Assembly: GCA_021205755.1 (NCBI GenBank)
Contig: JAJPWX010000003.1
Coordinates: forward strand, 1-64,000
Origin: Lachnospiraceae bacterium
GTDB taxonomy: Bacteria; Bacillota; Clostridia; Lachnospirales; Lachnospiraceae
Reading direction: 5' to 3'
DNA: 64,000 bases
The position numbers were made by a program, and so were the translations under genes. Positions 35,355 through 46,500 of the stretch are shown here, piece after piece. The number at the start of each line of letters is the position of its first letter. Position 1 is the stretch's first letter. The notes under the pieces were generated by a model. That model was not told the DNA's origin. It saw only the letters and a program-made list of their open reading frames with translations, and made no database searches.

Positions 35355-36296
35355 ATGGCAGAAAAAGATATCACAGAAAAACTACTGGAAGATTATCCAG
35401 ATGTCTTTGCTGACATCGTAAATGTTCTTATATACAACGGCGAAGACATCGTGAAAGCAGACGATCTCGAAATGGCCGGTACACTAAGTCAGTATAAAGC
35501 GGCAAACACCATTCACAGTCAGGATCGCGATGTAGCAAAATACTGGACAAAGGGGCAGGTACGTATCTGCTTTCTTGGCCTAGAAAATCAGTCGGTAAGA
35601 GATCCCGATATTGCCCTGCGCGTGATCGGCTATGATGGAGCAGCATACCGCGATGAGTTAAAACACGGAGACGCCAGATATCCTGTCGTAACCCTTGTCT
35701 TGTATTTTGGAACAGATCATCGCTGGGGGCAGAAATCCCGCAGTCTGTACAGCGTGATCGGCGTACCAGACAAGGATAAAGAGCTTGGACGCTTCATCCA
35801 TGACTACAAGGCAAACATTTTCGAAATCGCCTGGCTAGACGATGAAACCGTTGCTAAATTTAAAAGCGATTTTCGAATCGTTGCAGACTACTTTGTGCAA
35901 ATGCGAAAGAACCACAATTATGTTCCGTCCGCAGAAGATATGCAGCATGTAGAGGAAGTATTAAATCTTTTAGCAGCAGTATCCGGTGATCGGAGGTTCG
36001 AAATTACACAAAACGAAGTCGAAGAAAGGAAGGTAACAAAAATGGAAGACTGGTTAACGAGAGCATTAGATAAAGCAACGGAGAAGGGTATTGAGAAAGG
36101 TATTGAGGATGGTATAAAAAAGGGCAGAAAAACTGGCATCGAAGGAGGCATGGCGGAAAAGCTTGTGAAATGTGTCGATTCTCTTATGAAAAATGAAGGC
36201 TTCTCGAAAGAACGTGCGTGCAGCGTTCTGGATTCTTCTGTAGAAGAATATGAAGCAGCAAAGAGGCTTTTAGCAGAGATGACTGTACCTGTCTAA
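35355..36296 (+). CDS. Rpn family PD-(D/E)XK nuclease / transposase-31-like protein
   Basis: 313 residues after GGAGGAAAATAA. It resembles the recombination-promoting nuclease (Rpn) family, DNA endonucleases that raise RecA-independent recombination. Visible core: VFADIVNVLIYNGEDIV (the Asp/Asn-rich start), YWTKGQVRICFLGLENQS, with a Glu-x-Gln in place of the usual Glu-x-Lys/Gln motif, then YPVVTLVLYFGTDHRWG. The C-terminus has a Gly/Lys-rich repeat (EKGIEKGIEDGIKKGRK) typical of the family, then a helical end. It is oppositely oriented to the adjoining pilus genes. Confidence 0.8.
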   Translation: MAEKDITEKLLEDYPDVFADIVNVLIYNGEDIVKADDLEMAGTLSQYKAANTIHSQDRDVAKYWTKGQVRICFLGLENQSVRDPDIALRVIGYDGAAYRDELKHGDARYPVVTLVLYFGTDHRWGQKSRSLYSVIGVPDKDKELGRFIHDYKANIFEIAWLDDETVAKFKSDFRIVADYFVQMRKNHNYVPSAEDMQHVEEVLNLLAAVSGDRRFEITQNEVEERKVTKMEDWLTRALDKATEKGIEKGIEDGIKKGRKTGIEGGMAEKLVKCVDSLMKNEGFSKERACSVLDSSVEEYEAAKRLLAEMTVPV

Positions 36297-36398
36297 TTTC
36301 AGGACAGAACATTCAACTGGCATATACAAAAAGGGGGGCCTTTTCTCTGCTTAAGCCTCTCTTATTTACTTGTCTCAACAGCCGGGCTCTTTCTTCGA

Positions 36399-37391
36399 TT
36401 AATCTTTCCTCTTTCTTTTATCTGTCACAGATTTTTTCGCAGACAGAGCCTGTCCCACAACAATCAGCAGCACACCAAGAATCGCCAGCACCGGAATCGG
36501 CCAGAGCAGCTGTCCGGTCTGCGGCAGTGTATTAGATTCGGTCGCGCTTTCGCTCTCCGATTCAGTTCCGGTTCCGGATTTGGTCTCTTTTTGCGTTTCT
36601 GGTTCAGTCTCGCCTCCGCCGCTCTCTGTTTCCGTTTCATCCGTGCTTTCTAATTCCGTCTCGCTCCCGCTGCTCTCCGGCTCCGTTTCACTTTCACTCT
36701 CCAACTCCGATTCGCTCTCGTTTTCTGACTGCAGTTCACTTCTGCTTTCCGACTGCAGCTCACTTTCGCTTTCCGACTGCGGTTCGCTCACGCTTTCTGA
36801 CTGTGATTCGCTCTCGCTTTCTGACGGTGTTACGCCCCCAGGCTCTGTCTCGCCACTGCCCTGCGCATCCGTCTCACTTTGTGTGACCGGTTCAATCTTA
36901 GGAGTAGCATCCACATCATAAATCCATCCGGAAGTACTCTCGTAGGGAACGCTTACCAGAAATGGAAGAAACGCTTCATATCCTTCCGCTGCCTGCGTTT
37001 GTATAATCAGGTACAAACCTACACCTGCATCTTCATAATAAGCTTTCCCCTCTGAGTCAATCGCAATCTCCGTTCTTTCCAGCTCCTGCTCATTGACATA
37101 GCTTACCAGACTGTCCACCAAGTCCGTCGATTCCAGATACTCCAGAGATTCAGTGCAATCTGAAAAATCCTCCGTATACTGCCACACATAACCGTTATCA
37201 CCAGAAACCAGATCTGCCACCTGATATACTACAATCGTGCCGCCGGGAATCACTGCTCCGGTTTCATCATCCGTTAATGTCAGAGTAATCGAACCGATTC
37301 GATTCACATCCGGCAGGCCACTGTCGGCAAGAACAGATACTGATAAACTCCCCGAAAGGGCAAATGTCAGCAAAAGCAACGGCACCAACAT
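36399..37391 (-). CDS. Pilin-like LPQTG protein, possible separate start inside the fused frame
   Basis: In the same frame as the C-terminal adhesin part, an ATG at 37391 begins a signal-peptide-like segment (MLVPLLLLTFALSGSLSV, VLADSG). A pilin N-terminal-like domain (IGSITLTLTDDETGAVIPGGTIVVYQVADLV) follows, then a Ser/Glu-rich stalk, LPQTG, a hydrophobic helix and a KRKRK tail: a complete 330-residue surface protein. No clear ribosome site precedes this ATG and no stop separates it from the adhesin, so it may be made only as a fusion. Confidence 0.5.
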   Translation of the reverse strand: MLVPLLLLTFALSGSLSVSVLADSGLPDVNRIGSITLTLTDDETGAVIPGGTIVVYQVADLVSGDNGYVWQYTEDFSDCTESLEYLESTDLVDSLVSYVNEQELERTEIAIDSEGKAYYEDAGVGLYLIIQTQAAEGYEAFLPFLVSVPYESTSGWIYDVDATPKIEPVTQSETDAQGSGETEPGGVTPSESESESQSESVSEPQSESESELQSESRSELQSENESESELESESETEPESSGSETELESTDETETESGGGETEPETQKETKSGTGTESESESATESNTLPQTGQLLWPIPVLAILGVLLIVVGQALSAKKSVTDKRKRKD

Positions 37392-38537
37392 CCGCAGACA
37401 GATTCGATTTCCACTTTTCGTTTTTCTGTGTCTGTACAAAAGCATCAGTGCCGCACCTCCACTCAGAAGAAAGCCAACCAGTGTAAACATCCATGTGCCC
37501 GGACCGCCCGCTTCCGGCATTTCATAGCCGGGGGTGTTCATGACCTGGATGGTCAGGCTGTTGTTGTCCGCACTCGAAATACTAACCAACTGCGTAACCG
37601 AACTATTGCCGCTAACACCTGTTACTTTTCCATTGGATACTTCAAATGTAATCGTCCCTCCCACGAGGTTATATCCATCCGGAGCGGTGAGTTCTTCCAG
37701 GTAATATATGCCATCCGGCAAAGCATCGAAAACGATGGTTCCATAGTCACCGCCTGTTATATTACTCGTTGTTTTTTGCTCCGCACTGTTCTCATCAACC
37801 CAGGAGACCTTGTCACTGGTTTCATCGTATGAATAATAGACTTTTTCGCCATTCACTTCCTTATATAAAACAAAGACTGCACCGGGGAGAGTTTCCGTTT
37901 CATCTTTCGAATTTACTTTCTTAATCGTGACATCCGAATAGCGCGTATTTGCAATTGTATAACTTTTTCCTTCTGTAGTTACCGTATTCTTCACATAGAT
38001 TTTGACGTTTGAATCATCAATCGTTCCTTGCCTGGCATCAACCAGAACATAATTGCCGTTTTGGTTAAAGGTAATCCTCACACCAGTATTTTGATCCGTG
38101 TTCAGTTCGCCAAGGCTATTGTAAGAAAATTCGGTTGCATCAGCCTGATTCGTTACAGTTGTCAGATAATAACTCCCCTTTGAGCCTGCGATAGCCAGAT
38201 AGTTTCCATTCGAATCTATCAACCAGAATCCAAGCGCATATTCCGTCACGCCTTTTACGGTAGTTGTCTGATACCCGCCTGTCAGTTTAACGATCCATTT
38301 TGAAGCGGAATTTATATATTCATCGGCAATCACACCATACGTATACGTTCCATCTCCGTCATCATCCGTCGCCGCCTGAGAAAACTGTTCCGTTCTGGTT
38401 CCGATGGTTCCATCATCGCTGTAAATCAAATTGCCCGTATACAATGTCAGATACTCTACTGTATTTGTAGTATCCACTTCTCCATACTGCGCACCATCTG
38501 TCAGAAGAATCTCGAGACCATCTTGCAATATTCCCAT
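36399..38537 (-). pseudogene. C-terminal part of adhesin 2, out of frame, running on into an LPQTG pilin-like segment
   Basis: 712 codons that continue adhesin 2 after the 16-bp duplication. In order: the end of the GILQDGLEILLTDGAQ domain, a Cna-B-like domain with Lys in VTIKKVNSKDETETLPGAVF and Glu in YYLEELTAPDGYN, a sorting-like segment MPEAGGPGTWMFTLVGFLL and RHRK. Then, without a stop, there is a signal-peptide-like hydrophobic stretch, a second pilin domain, a Ser/Glu-rich stalk, LPQTG, a membrane helix and a Lys/Arg tail. With one copy of the 16-bp unit this joins 38413-43386 as one 2323-residue protein. The ATG at 38537 has no ribosome site. Confidence 0.75.
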
Positions 38538-41500
38538 CTTGCAATATTCCCGTCGAGCCTGCTACAGTATTCCCACTGACAGTCACTGTTCCATTTAGTT
38601 CCTCACTGCCGGTCACATTCCAGTAGTTGTAACTGGACAAGGAGGAAGTACTATAGGTTGTTTCATAAGTGGACAAATCCGTCAGTTCCAATACCTCATA
38701 GGTTGCACTGCCATCCAGCAGTTCCCAGGTGTACGTCCATCCATTTGCTTCATTCAGTTCCTTTTTATCGACCAGGACAAACAAATACCCGTCACTGATA
38801 TAGGCATTTACGTAACCGGTCGAATCATCATAAAAATACCCGTCGTCCTTGAGTGTATAAGTCTTATTATTCCAGGTATATGAAGTTTCGCCTGAAACTT
38901 CTTCTATACTCGTTTTCAGAAATAGGCCTACATCCACAGAGGGATAACCTGAAGTATCCGTAACAAGCGTTCCGTCAGTGTCATACCACTCTTTTGTGAC
39001 ACTTTCCGTTCCCGCAACAGCAGTTTGATACTGCCAAGCAGTAATCGTGTTAAAGCTTGTCTTCAGATTGGACGCCCATCCGCCACGCTCCATATAATAT
39101 ATTTTCAAGGTATGAGAACCGGCACTCAACTCTACTGAACCGGTAGTAGTGCTGTTTCCTATTGTTATCGTAGTTACTCCAGTGGTAAAATTGATTGTCC
39201 CGGAAATTGCATCATGGTTACCGCCCATATCCAGCACAATTTTCCCATCTACAAATATCCAGATATCGTCATCCCCAGAGAAATTAAATACCATTTCCGC
39301 GTTATTTACCTTATTACCTCCAGTTCCAGTGTCATTCGGGAGGTAAAAGTCCAGCTCGATGTCCATTCCAAACCAATAATTCACAGAGCCATTAGAAGCA
39401 CTTAGCGTGCTGCCATAAGTATTGTAGGGAAGAAAACAAGGATTACTTGTTCCGGTTACGCTCTGTGCACCATTATATACATAAAAACGGCTTGCAGACT
39501 GGTTATAGGTTGCAGCATTCGTAGACGAATCATAGGAATAGTATCCTGTTGTATCATCATAGGAAAACAGATAATTTGCTTCTCCTACATAATATACGCC
39601 CAGATCGTTCGCGGTATTTCCGGCTGATGTGTCATAAAGCTTCGCCAGAACTGCATCGTCCGTCGAACTGACAAGTCCAGTATATCCAGCCACGCCGCTC
39701 CCCACATAAAGATTCCAATCTTCCAGACTGGCCGGCCATGCCAAAACACCCGGGTTGCTGGCATTGTTAGCCTTTGTTCCTGTATTCGTACCATTGTTCA
39801 GAAATATAAAGCTTTTCGTCAGAGCCGTCAAACTGCTCGCGGAATTTGCCAAAAGTGCCGTGTTGTACATAGAACCACTATCCACCCATTTTTCCTGGGT
39901 CAGCCCGGTCTGCGTCAGAGCCGCACTATACATATTAAATAGTTCATTATAGTCGAACATGTGAATCGTTACAAAATCGCTTGTGTCAGCAGTTGTAATC
40001 AAATTATTATCCGAGCTGCTTCCGTAATCGTAGCTTTCCGCAATCCAGTCTGCATAAAACACATTGTTATTGTAAAAGTTCACTTCTGCTTCGACGAAAC
40101 CGTTTTCCACATTATAGTACTCTCCTGTAGCTATATTAATCCAGCCTACCAATTTGTAATCATATGCTTTTTCTTTGCTTAAATCTACTGTTACTGCAGC
40201 AGTATTGTTAGTTGCCTCTACAACAGTAAATGTTTTTGTCGCCGTCGTATCGTCTGCCAGATCGCTGTCACTGGGGAGGCGAATCGTAATGCTATCTCCG
40301 CTTGCAACGGAAGAAAGATCAACCGTATAACGCAACGCCGCTGTTCCGGTATTGGCCTTAGATCCACCTGTGTAGTCACCATCTGAATTGGTGCCATTTC
40401 CATTACCAAGATTCAGGACAACAGACTTAACGGTTCCCACATACCAGATATTATTACGGGGCGGATCTCCATAACTCCCAGTGTCCTGTACGCGAATGTA
40501 CCAGGTGTCTCCAATGCAGACATAATATGCCTGGGTAATGTTTGAAGTACTGGAACTTGCGTTGGGCGTATACCAGAAAGCACTTTTATAAAGTGTATAA
40601 TCTATACCATTGAATGTAATCGTGTCGCCCGCAGAAGTAAGCTCCGTTTCCAACAGATCCGACTCAGATACACAGCCACTGAATTCACTGACAGGTATCA
40701 GATAATAATCGTCGTCAAGAGAAATAAAATTGGTGATATCGACCGTTGTAGCTGTGGTAGCGGATGGTGTCCCTGTCCCATCCCAGTCAGTACGCAACCA
40801 ATAACGGTAATAGGAGGGCGAATAATAGACATTCGTACGAGCCGGACTATAAGAATCCGTTGGGCTTACCTGAATATACCAGATAGTGGTTCCATTTACT
40901 TCCAGAGAAACATAAGAAGCCTGCTCTGTGGCAGCGGATAATCCTTTCGAACCATTATCCGCATCTGGTATGTATATAAATGGGCAACTTGCTGTATTGT
41001 TTTTATCAAATGTGTAATTACTGATAGACGCCTCAAAATAACTGACCGGAATCAAATAGTACGTAGTTCCGTTATCTGTATAAAATACGACATCTGAAAT
41101 AACAGTATTCACGGTCCAGATATTTCCAGTGCTCCACACTGCATTTTCATATACTTTAGTCGCAGAACTGTCATAAATCCAAAGCCAGAAGCCCTGCTCT
41201 GTTCCGTTACTCATATAGGAATAATATTCGTATCCAGACGGTAGTCCTGTTGAAGCATTTGCTCCTGCTTCCTCTGCAATTGGTGCAATCCCATAATCCG
41301 AAAATCCATCCGCATCAAAGGTAATCGTCTGTGTCTGGCTTCCGTCTTCGTATTCCGATGTAGCATCTATATTTTGGGTATCTTCATCACCAAAATGCGT
41401 GACCGTATAAGTCTCCATTCCGTCTTTCCCAAGATAGGAAATCATTACCGTCACTGCTGCCGCAGGTTCTATTTCCTCGCCATCTACATAAAATCCGATA

Positions 41501-43386
41501 TTGAACAATCGAAACTCGTGACTGGAAGCTTCTTCTGAATTATTCTCGCCGGTCGTATCTTCCGCGCCGTTTTCTCCGCTCTCTGCAGTTTCACTAATTT
41601 CTGCGGCTGTTTCTGTATCTTTACTTGAGCCAGTCTCTGTGGTTCCGCTGGAATCGTCCTCTGCCGTCCTTTCCGTGTTTGCGATTTCTGATGTCTGAAT
41701 CACAGAATCCGATTCTGCTTCCGCAATTGCAGAATCCCAGCCATATAATTCAGCCGCCTCCGCATAACGACTCTGGTAAACATCCGAGTCCTGCGCATAT
41801 TCTGACACAATCAGTTCTACGTTATCGGGCAATTCTGCGTCCTCTCCGTAAGTAATGGTTACGACATAGTCTTCTCCTTCAAAGCTCAGAGACACTTCCG
41901 TACTCTCAGTTTCAGACTCCGTTTCACTTTCTGTTTCGGTCTCTGACCCTGTTTCGCTCTCCGCTCCTGTTCCTGTTACTTCCTCTTCTTCCTGTTCCGG
42001 AAGAACGCCATAGCCGACTATTCTTTCATCGTTTATGCTACATTCTACTGTGCAAACTGCATCCGTGTCATCTTCGTTCTCCGCATAGTCGCCCTCGATG
42101 ACTGTCAGCTTGCTGTTTTCTTCATCAACGCTGATAACGATGCCGACGCGGTCGATTTTGTCGTCGTCATCGGTGTCAAAGAAAATCAGATCGCCAGCGG
42201 TGATTAAAGTGTCTGCCTCATCAGTAGTTTCTTCTGCAGAGACATCTTCGGACACATTTTCAGACACATCCGCTGATGCTACTGACGAATCGGTTGATGT
42301 CGAGGATTCATCCTCAGACGAACCAGCGGACGTTGTTTCAGAAGCATCTGCCAACGCATCCGCAGAAAAAGTCGCTTTGGAAGCTTCAATGAACAATCCC
42401 ATGTTTTTCAGAGTAACAGACCAGGCGTAAGCACCGGTCGCCTCCGGGAAGTTCTCTTGTGAAATGCCAGCATAATGCAGGCAGAAGGAAACAAACATGG
42501 CATCCCAGTCGCCGTATTCATTTCCTGCCCACGCGCCGTAACGGGTGTAGCCCTGCCGGGTCTCGCCGTCGTCGGCCAGCTTAAAGTTGGCGGTGCTTTC
42601 GGTATAGCCAAGCTGGCTTTTTGCAACGGCTACCAGATCATCTGCCCAGACGCCGCTTAAAGTAGTTGGTATGGTGGCTTCCCAAACAGACGCGGTTTCT
42701 GTATCCGCGCTCTCATCGATCATGCATTCAACGGTGTGGGTGTGTTCTTCAAGGCCGCATACCAGCTGTTTTTCATAGCAGGCGTCGGTGTGCGTGTGGC
42801 CAGTCTCTGACTCGCATTCTTCCAGTTCACAGATCAACACCTGCTCCGTCTGATAGCAGGCATCCGTATGCGTATGGCCCTCGCTCTCTTCCAGACCACA
42901 GGTCAATTCCATTGCATAGCAGCGGTCGGTGTGCGTATGCCCTGCACTTTCCTCCAGACCGCAGGTCAGGTTTCTTTCCTCATCATAACAGCTATCGGTG
43001 TGCGTATGCCCTTCGCTCTCTTCCAGTGTACAGGTCAGTGTTTTTGTATAACAAGCATCGGTATGCTTGTGTCCCTCGCTCTCTTCCAGGCCGCAGATCA
43101 GGGTTGTCACCGTCTCATAGCATTCTTCTGTGTGCGTGTGACCGGCAGTCCCCTCGCCTTCTTCGAGGCCGCACATCAACACCGTCTCATAACAGCTGTC
43201 ATCGTGCGTGTGCTCGGTTTTGCCGCAATAGACTTCATTCGTAAGCGCCGCGCCGGTCATTCGAAGCTGCCAGTATACGCCCGTACCCACCACGGCAGCA
43301 AGCACCAGCAATACGCAGGCCAGCCGCCTGCGCATACGCCGCTCCCTCTTAAATATTTCAAGGTAGGTATTTACCACATTCTTCAT
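38413..43386 (-). CDS. Giant surface adhesin 2, truncated by a frameshift
   Basis: 1657 residues as read. The N-terminal signal-anchor (about 19-38) is preceded by a basic segment. Eight C-x4-10-H-x-H-x3-C repeats (such as CGLEESEGHTHTDACY) span about 54-220. A CHAP/NlpC-like domain (about 240-450) follows, in which the catalytic Cys and His positions read Asp (DWDAMFVSFC) and Arg (IDRVGIV). Next come a Ser/Glu/Thr-rich segment, repeats with FRLFNIGFYVDGEEIEP, and a PA14/fibro-slime-like domain (FSGDDDIWIFVDGKIVLDMGG). Cna-B-like domains end the part. The frame shifts at 38519-38550 and the last 37 or so residues are missense. As read, it lacks its anchoring signal. Confidence 0.82.
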   Translation of the reverse strand: MKNVVNTYLEIFKRERRMRRRLACVLLVLAAVVGTGVYWQLRMTGAALTNEVYCGKTEHTHDDSCYETVLMCGLEEGEGTAGHTHTEECYETVTTLICGLEESEGHKHTDACYTKTLTCTLEESEGHTHTDSCYDEERNLTCGLEESAGHTHTDRCYAMELTCGLEESEGHTHTDACYQTEQVLICELEECESETGHTHTDACYEKQLVCGLEEHTHTVECMIDESADTETASVWEATIPTTLSGVWADDLVAVAKSQLGYTESTANFKLADDGETRQGYTRYGAWAGNEYGDWDAMFVSFCLHYAGISQENFPEATGAYAWSVTLKNMGLFIEASKATFSADALADASETTSAGSSEDESSTSTDSSVASADVSENVSEDVSAEETTDEADTLITAGDLIFFDTDDDDKIDRVGIVISVDEENSKLTVIEGDYAENEDDTDAVCTVECSINDERIVGYGVLPEQEEEEVTGTGAESETGSETETESETESETESTEVSLSFEGEDYVVTITYGEDAELPDNVELIVSEYAQDSDVYQSRYAEAAELYGWDSAIAEAESDSVIQTSEIANTERTAEDDSSGTTETGSSKDTETAAEISETAESGENGAEDTTGENNSEEASSHEFRLFNIGFYVDGEEIEPAAAVTVMISYLGKDGMETYTVTHFGDEDTQNIDATSEYEDGSQTQTITFDADGFSDYGIAPIAEEAGANASTGLPSGYEYYSYMSNGTEQGFWLWIYDSSATKVYENAVWSTGNIWTVNTVISDVVFYTDNGTTYYLIPVSYFEASISNYTFDKNNTASCPFIYIPDADNGSKGLSAATEQASYVSLEVNGTTIWYIQVSPTDSYSPARTNVYYSPSYYRYWLRTDWDGTGTPSATTATTVDITNFISLDDDYYLIPVSEFSGCVSESDLLETELTSAGDTITFNGIDYTLYKSAFWYTPNASSSTSNITQAYYVCIGDTWYIRVQDTGSYGDPPRNNIWYVGTVKSVVLNLGNGNGTNSDGDYTGGSKANTGTAALRYTVDLSSVASGDSITIRLPSDSDLADDTTATKTFTVVEATNNTAAVTVDLSKEKAYDYKLVGWINIATGEYYNVENGFVEAEVNFYNNNVFYADWIAESYDYGSSSDNNLITTADTSDFVTIHMFDYNELFNMYSAALTQTGLTQEKWVDSGSMYNTALLANSASSLTALTKSFIFLNNGTNTGTKANNASNPGVLAWPASLEDWNLYVGSGVAGYTGLVSSTDDAVLAKLYDTSAGNTANDLGVYYVGEANYLFSYDDTTGYYSYDSSTNAATYNQSASRFYVYNGAQSVTGTSNPCFLPYNTYGSTLSASNGSVNYWFGMDIELDFYLPNDTGTGGNKVNNAEMVFNFSGDDDIWIFVDGKIVLDMGGNHDAISGTINFTTGVTTITIGNSTTTGSVELSAGSHTLKIYYMERGGWASNLKTSFNTITAWQYQTAVAGTESVTKEWYDTDGTLVTDTSGYPSVDVGLFLKTSIEEVSGETSYTWNNKTYTLKDDGYFYDDSTGYVNAYISDGYLFVLVDKKELNEANGWTYTWELLDGSATYEVLELTDLSTYETTYSTSSLSSYNYWNVTGSEELNGTVTVSGNTVAGSTGILQDGNIARWSRDSSDRWCAVWRSGYYKYSRVSDIVYGQFDLQR
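38519..38550 (-). repeat. 16-bp tandem duplication causing the adhesin 2 frameshift
   Basis: CATCTTGCAATATTCC occurs twice, back to back, on the plus strand. Removing one copy restores STGILQDGLEILLTDGAQ, matching the paralogue's TGGILTDGLQIVLTDGAQ, and makes one uninterrupted frame from 43386 to 36399. It is a candidate reversible switch. Confidence 0.92.
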
Positions 43387-43539
43387 GCTGTCCTCTCCTC
43401 ATATCGGCCGAAACACCATATCCGGACTTCTTTAAACCGAACTATCTTTCAACTTCTACTGTAAAATTTCTGATTATGCAAAATAATATTCTTTTTTTCA
43501 AACATTTCTCGACAGACAAACATTCTGTTCTAAGTAACA

Positions 43540-46500
43540 TCAAATCATCCTTCTACGCCCGTATAACAGCACCAGCCCCACGCCGCCGAAAAGAACGAAG
43601 AGTGTGCCTATCAGTGTAAACATCCACGTCCCCGAACCACCGGATTCCGGCATCTCATAGCCGGGTGTGTTCATAACCCGAATGGTCAGGCTGTCAGTTG
43701 CTTTAACCAAACTCATAACCGCACTGTTACCGCTGACGCTTGTAACTTTGCCATCAGCTACTATAAATGTAATCGTTCCATTCAAGGTGTTATACCCGTC
43801 CGGAGCAGTAACTTCCTCCAGGTAATAAGTTCCGTCCGGCAAACTGATAAATGAAATAGAACCAGACGCATCCGTTGTTAGCTGATTCTCGTTTTCTACC
43901 CATGACACGCCGTCTGTTTGATTGTAGGAATAATAATATTTCTTTGTCTCATTACCAGAGACTTCTGTCTTATACAAGACAAATGCCGCGCCGGAAAGAG
44001 ACGTGCTCGTATCAGCTGAACTCACCTTCTGCAGAGTAACGATTGGAAGCCGTTTATTCGTAATCGTATAATCCTTGCCCTCCGTAGTTACTGTTTCTTT
44101 CACATATATCTTTACATTTCTTGTGTCTGTTTCTGTCTGCCGCCCAGCAACCAAAGCATACGAACCGTCTTCTTTAATTATTATCCTCAGACCAGTATTG
44201 TCTTCCGTATTCAATTCGCCTAACTGATTGTATGAAAAAACAGTTGCTCCGCTCTTATCACTCACTGTCGTCAGACTGTAGTTCCCCGTAGTACCTGTAA
44301 TCGCCAGATAAGCTCCAGATGAATCCTTCAGATAAAAGGAAGGCACATAATAAGTACCGGTACCGTCACCAAATTTCACATACTCGCCGGTCAATTCTAC
44401 TGTCCAGACAGAAGTTGTACTCACATACGTATCGGAAGTTACGCCGTAAGTGTAACTGCCGCTATTAGCTACAGATTCTGTCGCTTTCTGAGAGAACTGG
44501 GCTTCTTTCGTTGAAATGCTACTGCCATCACTGTCAATCACATACCCATTGTAGGTAGCCGGATAACCAGAGGTACTCGCATTTCCGTTCTGAGCGCCAT
44601 CCGTTAGAACAATTTGAAGTCCATCCGTCAGAATTCCGCCCGTTCGCGTGTAAGTACTGCCATCATAAGTAACCGTACCATTCAGCGCATCACACCCATC
44701 GACCGCTTTCCAATACTCATACTCCTGTAACGCGCTATATGTGGATGTAGTGGTGTAATTTGAAAGATCGGTCAGCTCCAGCACTTCGTAGGTATTATCA
44801 AGATCCAGTAATTCCCAGGTATATGTCCAATCATTACTATAACTCACCACTTGCGTATCAACCCGCACATACAAATAGCCATCACTGACATACGCATTTA
44901 CATATCCATTTGAGTCACTGTCATATGAATAACCGTCACTTTGCAATATGTAGTCTGTATTATTCCAGGTATAGGTAACCGTCCCATCCCCATTATCTTT
45001 CCCTGACGTCACAGTCGTCTTCTGAAACAGGCCCATAGTCACAGAAGAATATCCGGATGTATCCGTACCCGTTACTGTATTTCCGTCAGAATCTTTCCAT
45101 ACCTTCGTGATTTTCATGGTTCCTGCTTCAGCCGTTTCATATACCCAGCGGGGTACCATATTAAGCTTAATCGACAGGTTCGAATCCCATGCACCGCGCT
45201 CCATATAATAAACCGTCAGAGTATGAGTGCCAGCGGTGGTGCCTGATAAAGCTTTCGAGGATACAGTCCCATTCACTGTTACATCACCACTCGAAAAATC
45301 AATAGTGCCGCTCATTGTGCTATGTATACCGCTCATGTTCATCACAAGCTCGCCATCTATAAAGACCCAAACATCGTCGTCACCAGTGAACTCAAACAAC
45401 ATATCTGTGTCATTGTATATATTCCCACCTGTCCCTACATCATTGGGCAGATAAAAATCAATCTCAATGCTCATGCCAAACCAGTAGTTCAAGGTACCGT
45501 CACTGATACTGGAATAGGAGTCCACCTCATTGTATGGGAAAAAAGCCTGACCATATCCACTCACAGTCGTAGGTGTATCTGACAAATAAAATCTCTGTGC
45601 ACTCTGGTTATAGGCAGCACCATCTTCATCGGAATTAAAATAATAGTATCCGTCGCTATCTATTTGAAATAAATAATTAGCAGTACCTAGATATTCCACA
45701 CCGATTGTACTTCCGCTGGTATCATAGAGCTTGCTGAATACTGGCGAAGTAGATGCTTCATCCATTTCCCAATTATCATATGTTTTTTCATTATTCCAGT
45801 TCCACGTCTGCAAATTTTTTACAAAGCCAAGCAGTCCATTGCTGTCAGCAGATTGATCACTGCTATTGTTTGTTCGGCTATTTTGGAAAATGAAGCTCTC
45901 ATCTAGCACAGTTGAACTTCCTCTTATCAACAGGTCTGAATACAAGCTTCCGCTGTCCGCCCATGTTTCACTCGTCAACCCAGACTGTGTCAGGGAAGCG
46001 CTGTACAGGTTAAACAGTTCATTATAGTCAAACATCTGAATAGTGATGAAACTACTGGTATCTACTCCCAATGTCGAACTGGAACCAAAGTCGTAGCTTT
46101 CAGCGATCCAGTCTGCGTAAAATACATTATCGTCATCTAAATCCACCGCAGCGTCGACCGAACCGTTGCTTACATCATAATACTCACCGGTGGCAATGTT
46201 GATCCAGCCCACCAGTTTCCATGCATAAGGAGCAGCCTCATTCGCTAAATCCACGGTAATATCGGTGGAATTTGATGTGTCATCCGCATCTACAACTGTG
46301 AACGTACTTGTCCCTGTACCACTGCTCAGATCGCTGTCACTGGGCAGATGGATTGTGACCATCCTATCTGTATCTTCATTTGCATTAGATAAATCAACAG
46401 TATAACGAAGGTCTGTTCCGCCGCTTCCCTGGCTGCCGCCTGAATAATCGCTGTCCTGCAGCACTCCATTCCCGTTGCCCAGATTCAGGACAATACCTGC

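Noticed and set aside
36520-36850. Low-complexity plus-strand repeat region
   Set aside because: It is the Ser/Glu-rich stalk of the LPQTG protein read on the other strand, not an independent repeat array.
42740-43200. Regular spaced repeats that could suggest a CRISPR array
   Set aside because: They are in-frame protein repeats (C..H-x-H...C) without unique spacers of constant length; no cas genes are near.
42666-43464. Several plus-strand frames opposite the Cys/His repeats of adhesin 2
   Set aside because: They mirror the repeat codons and lack starts with ribosome sites.
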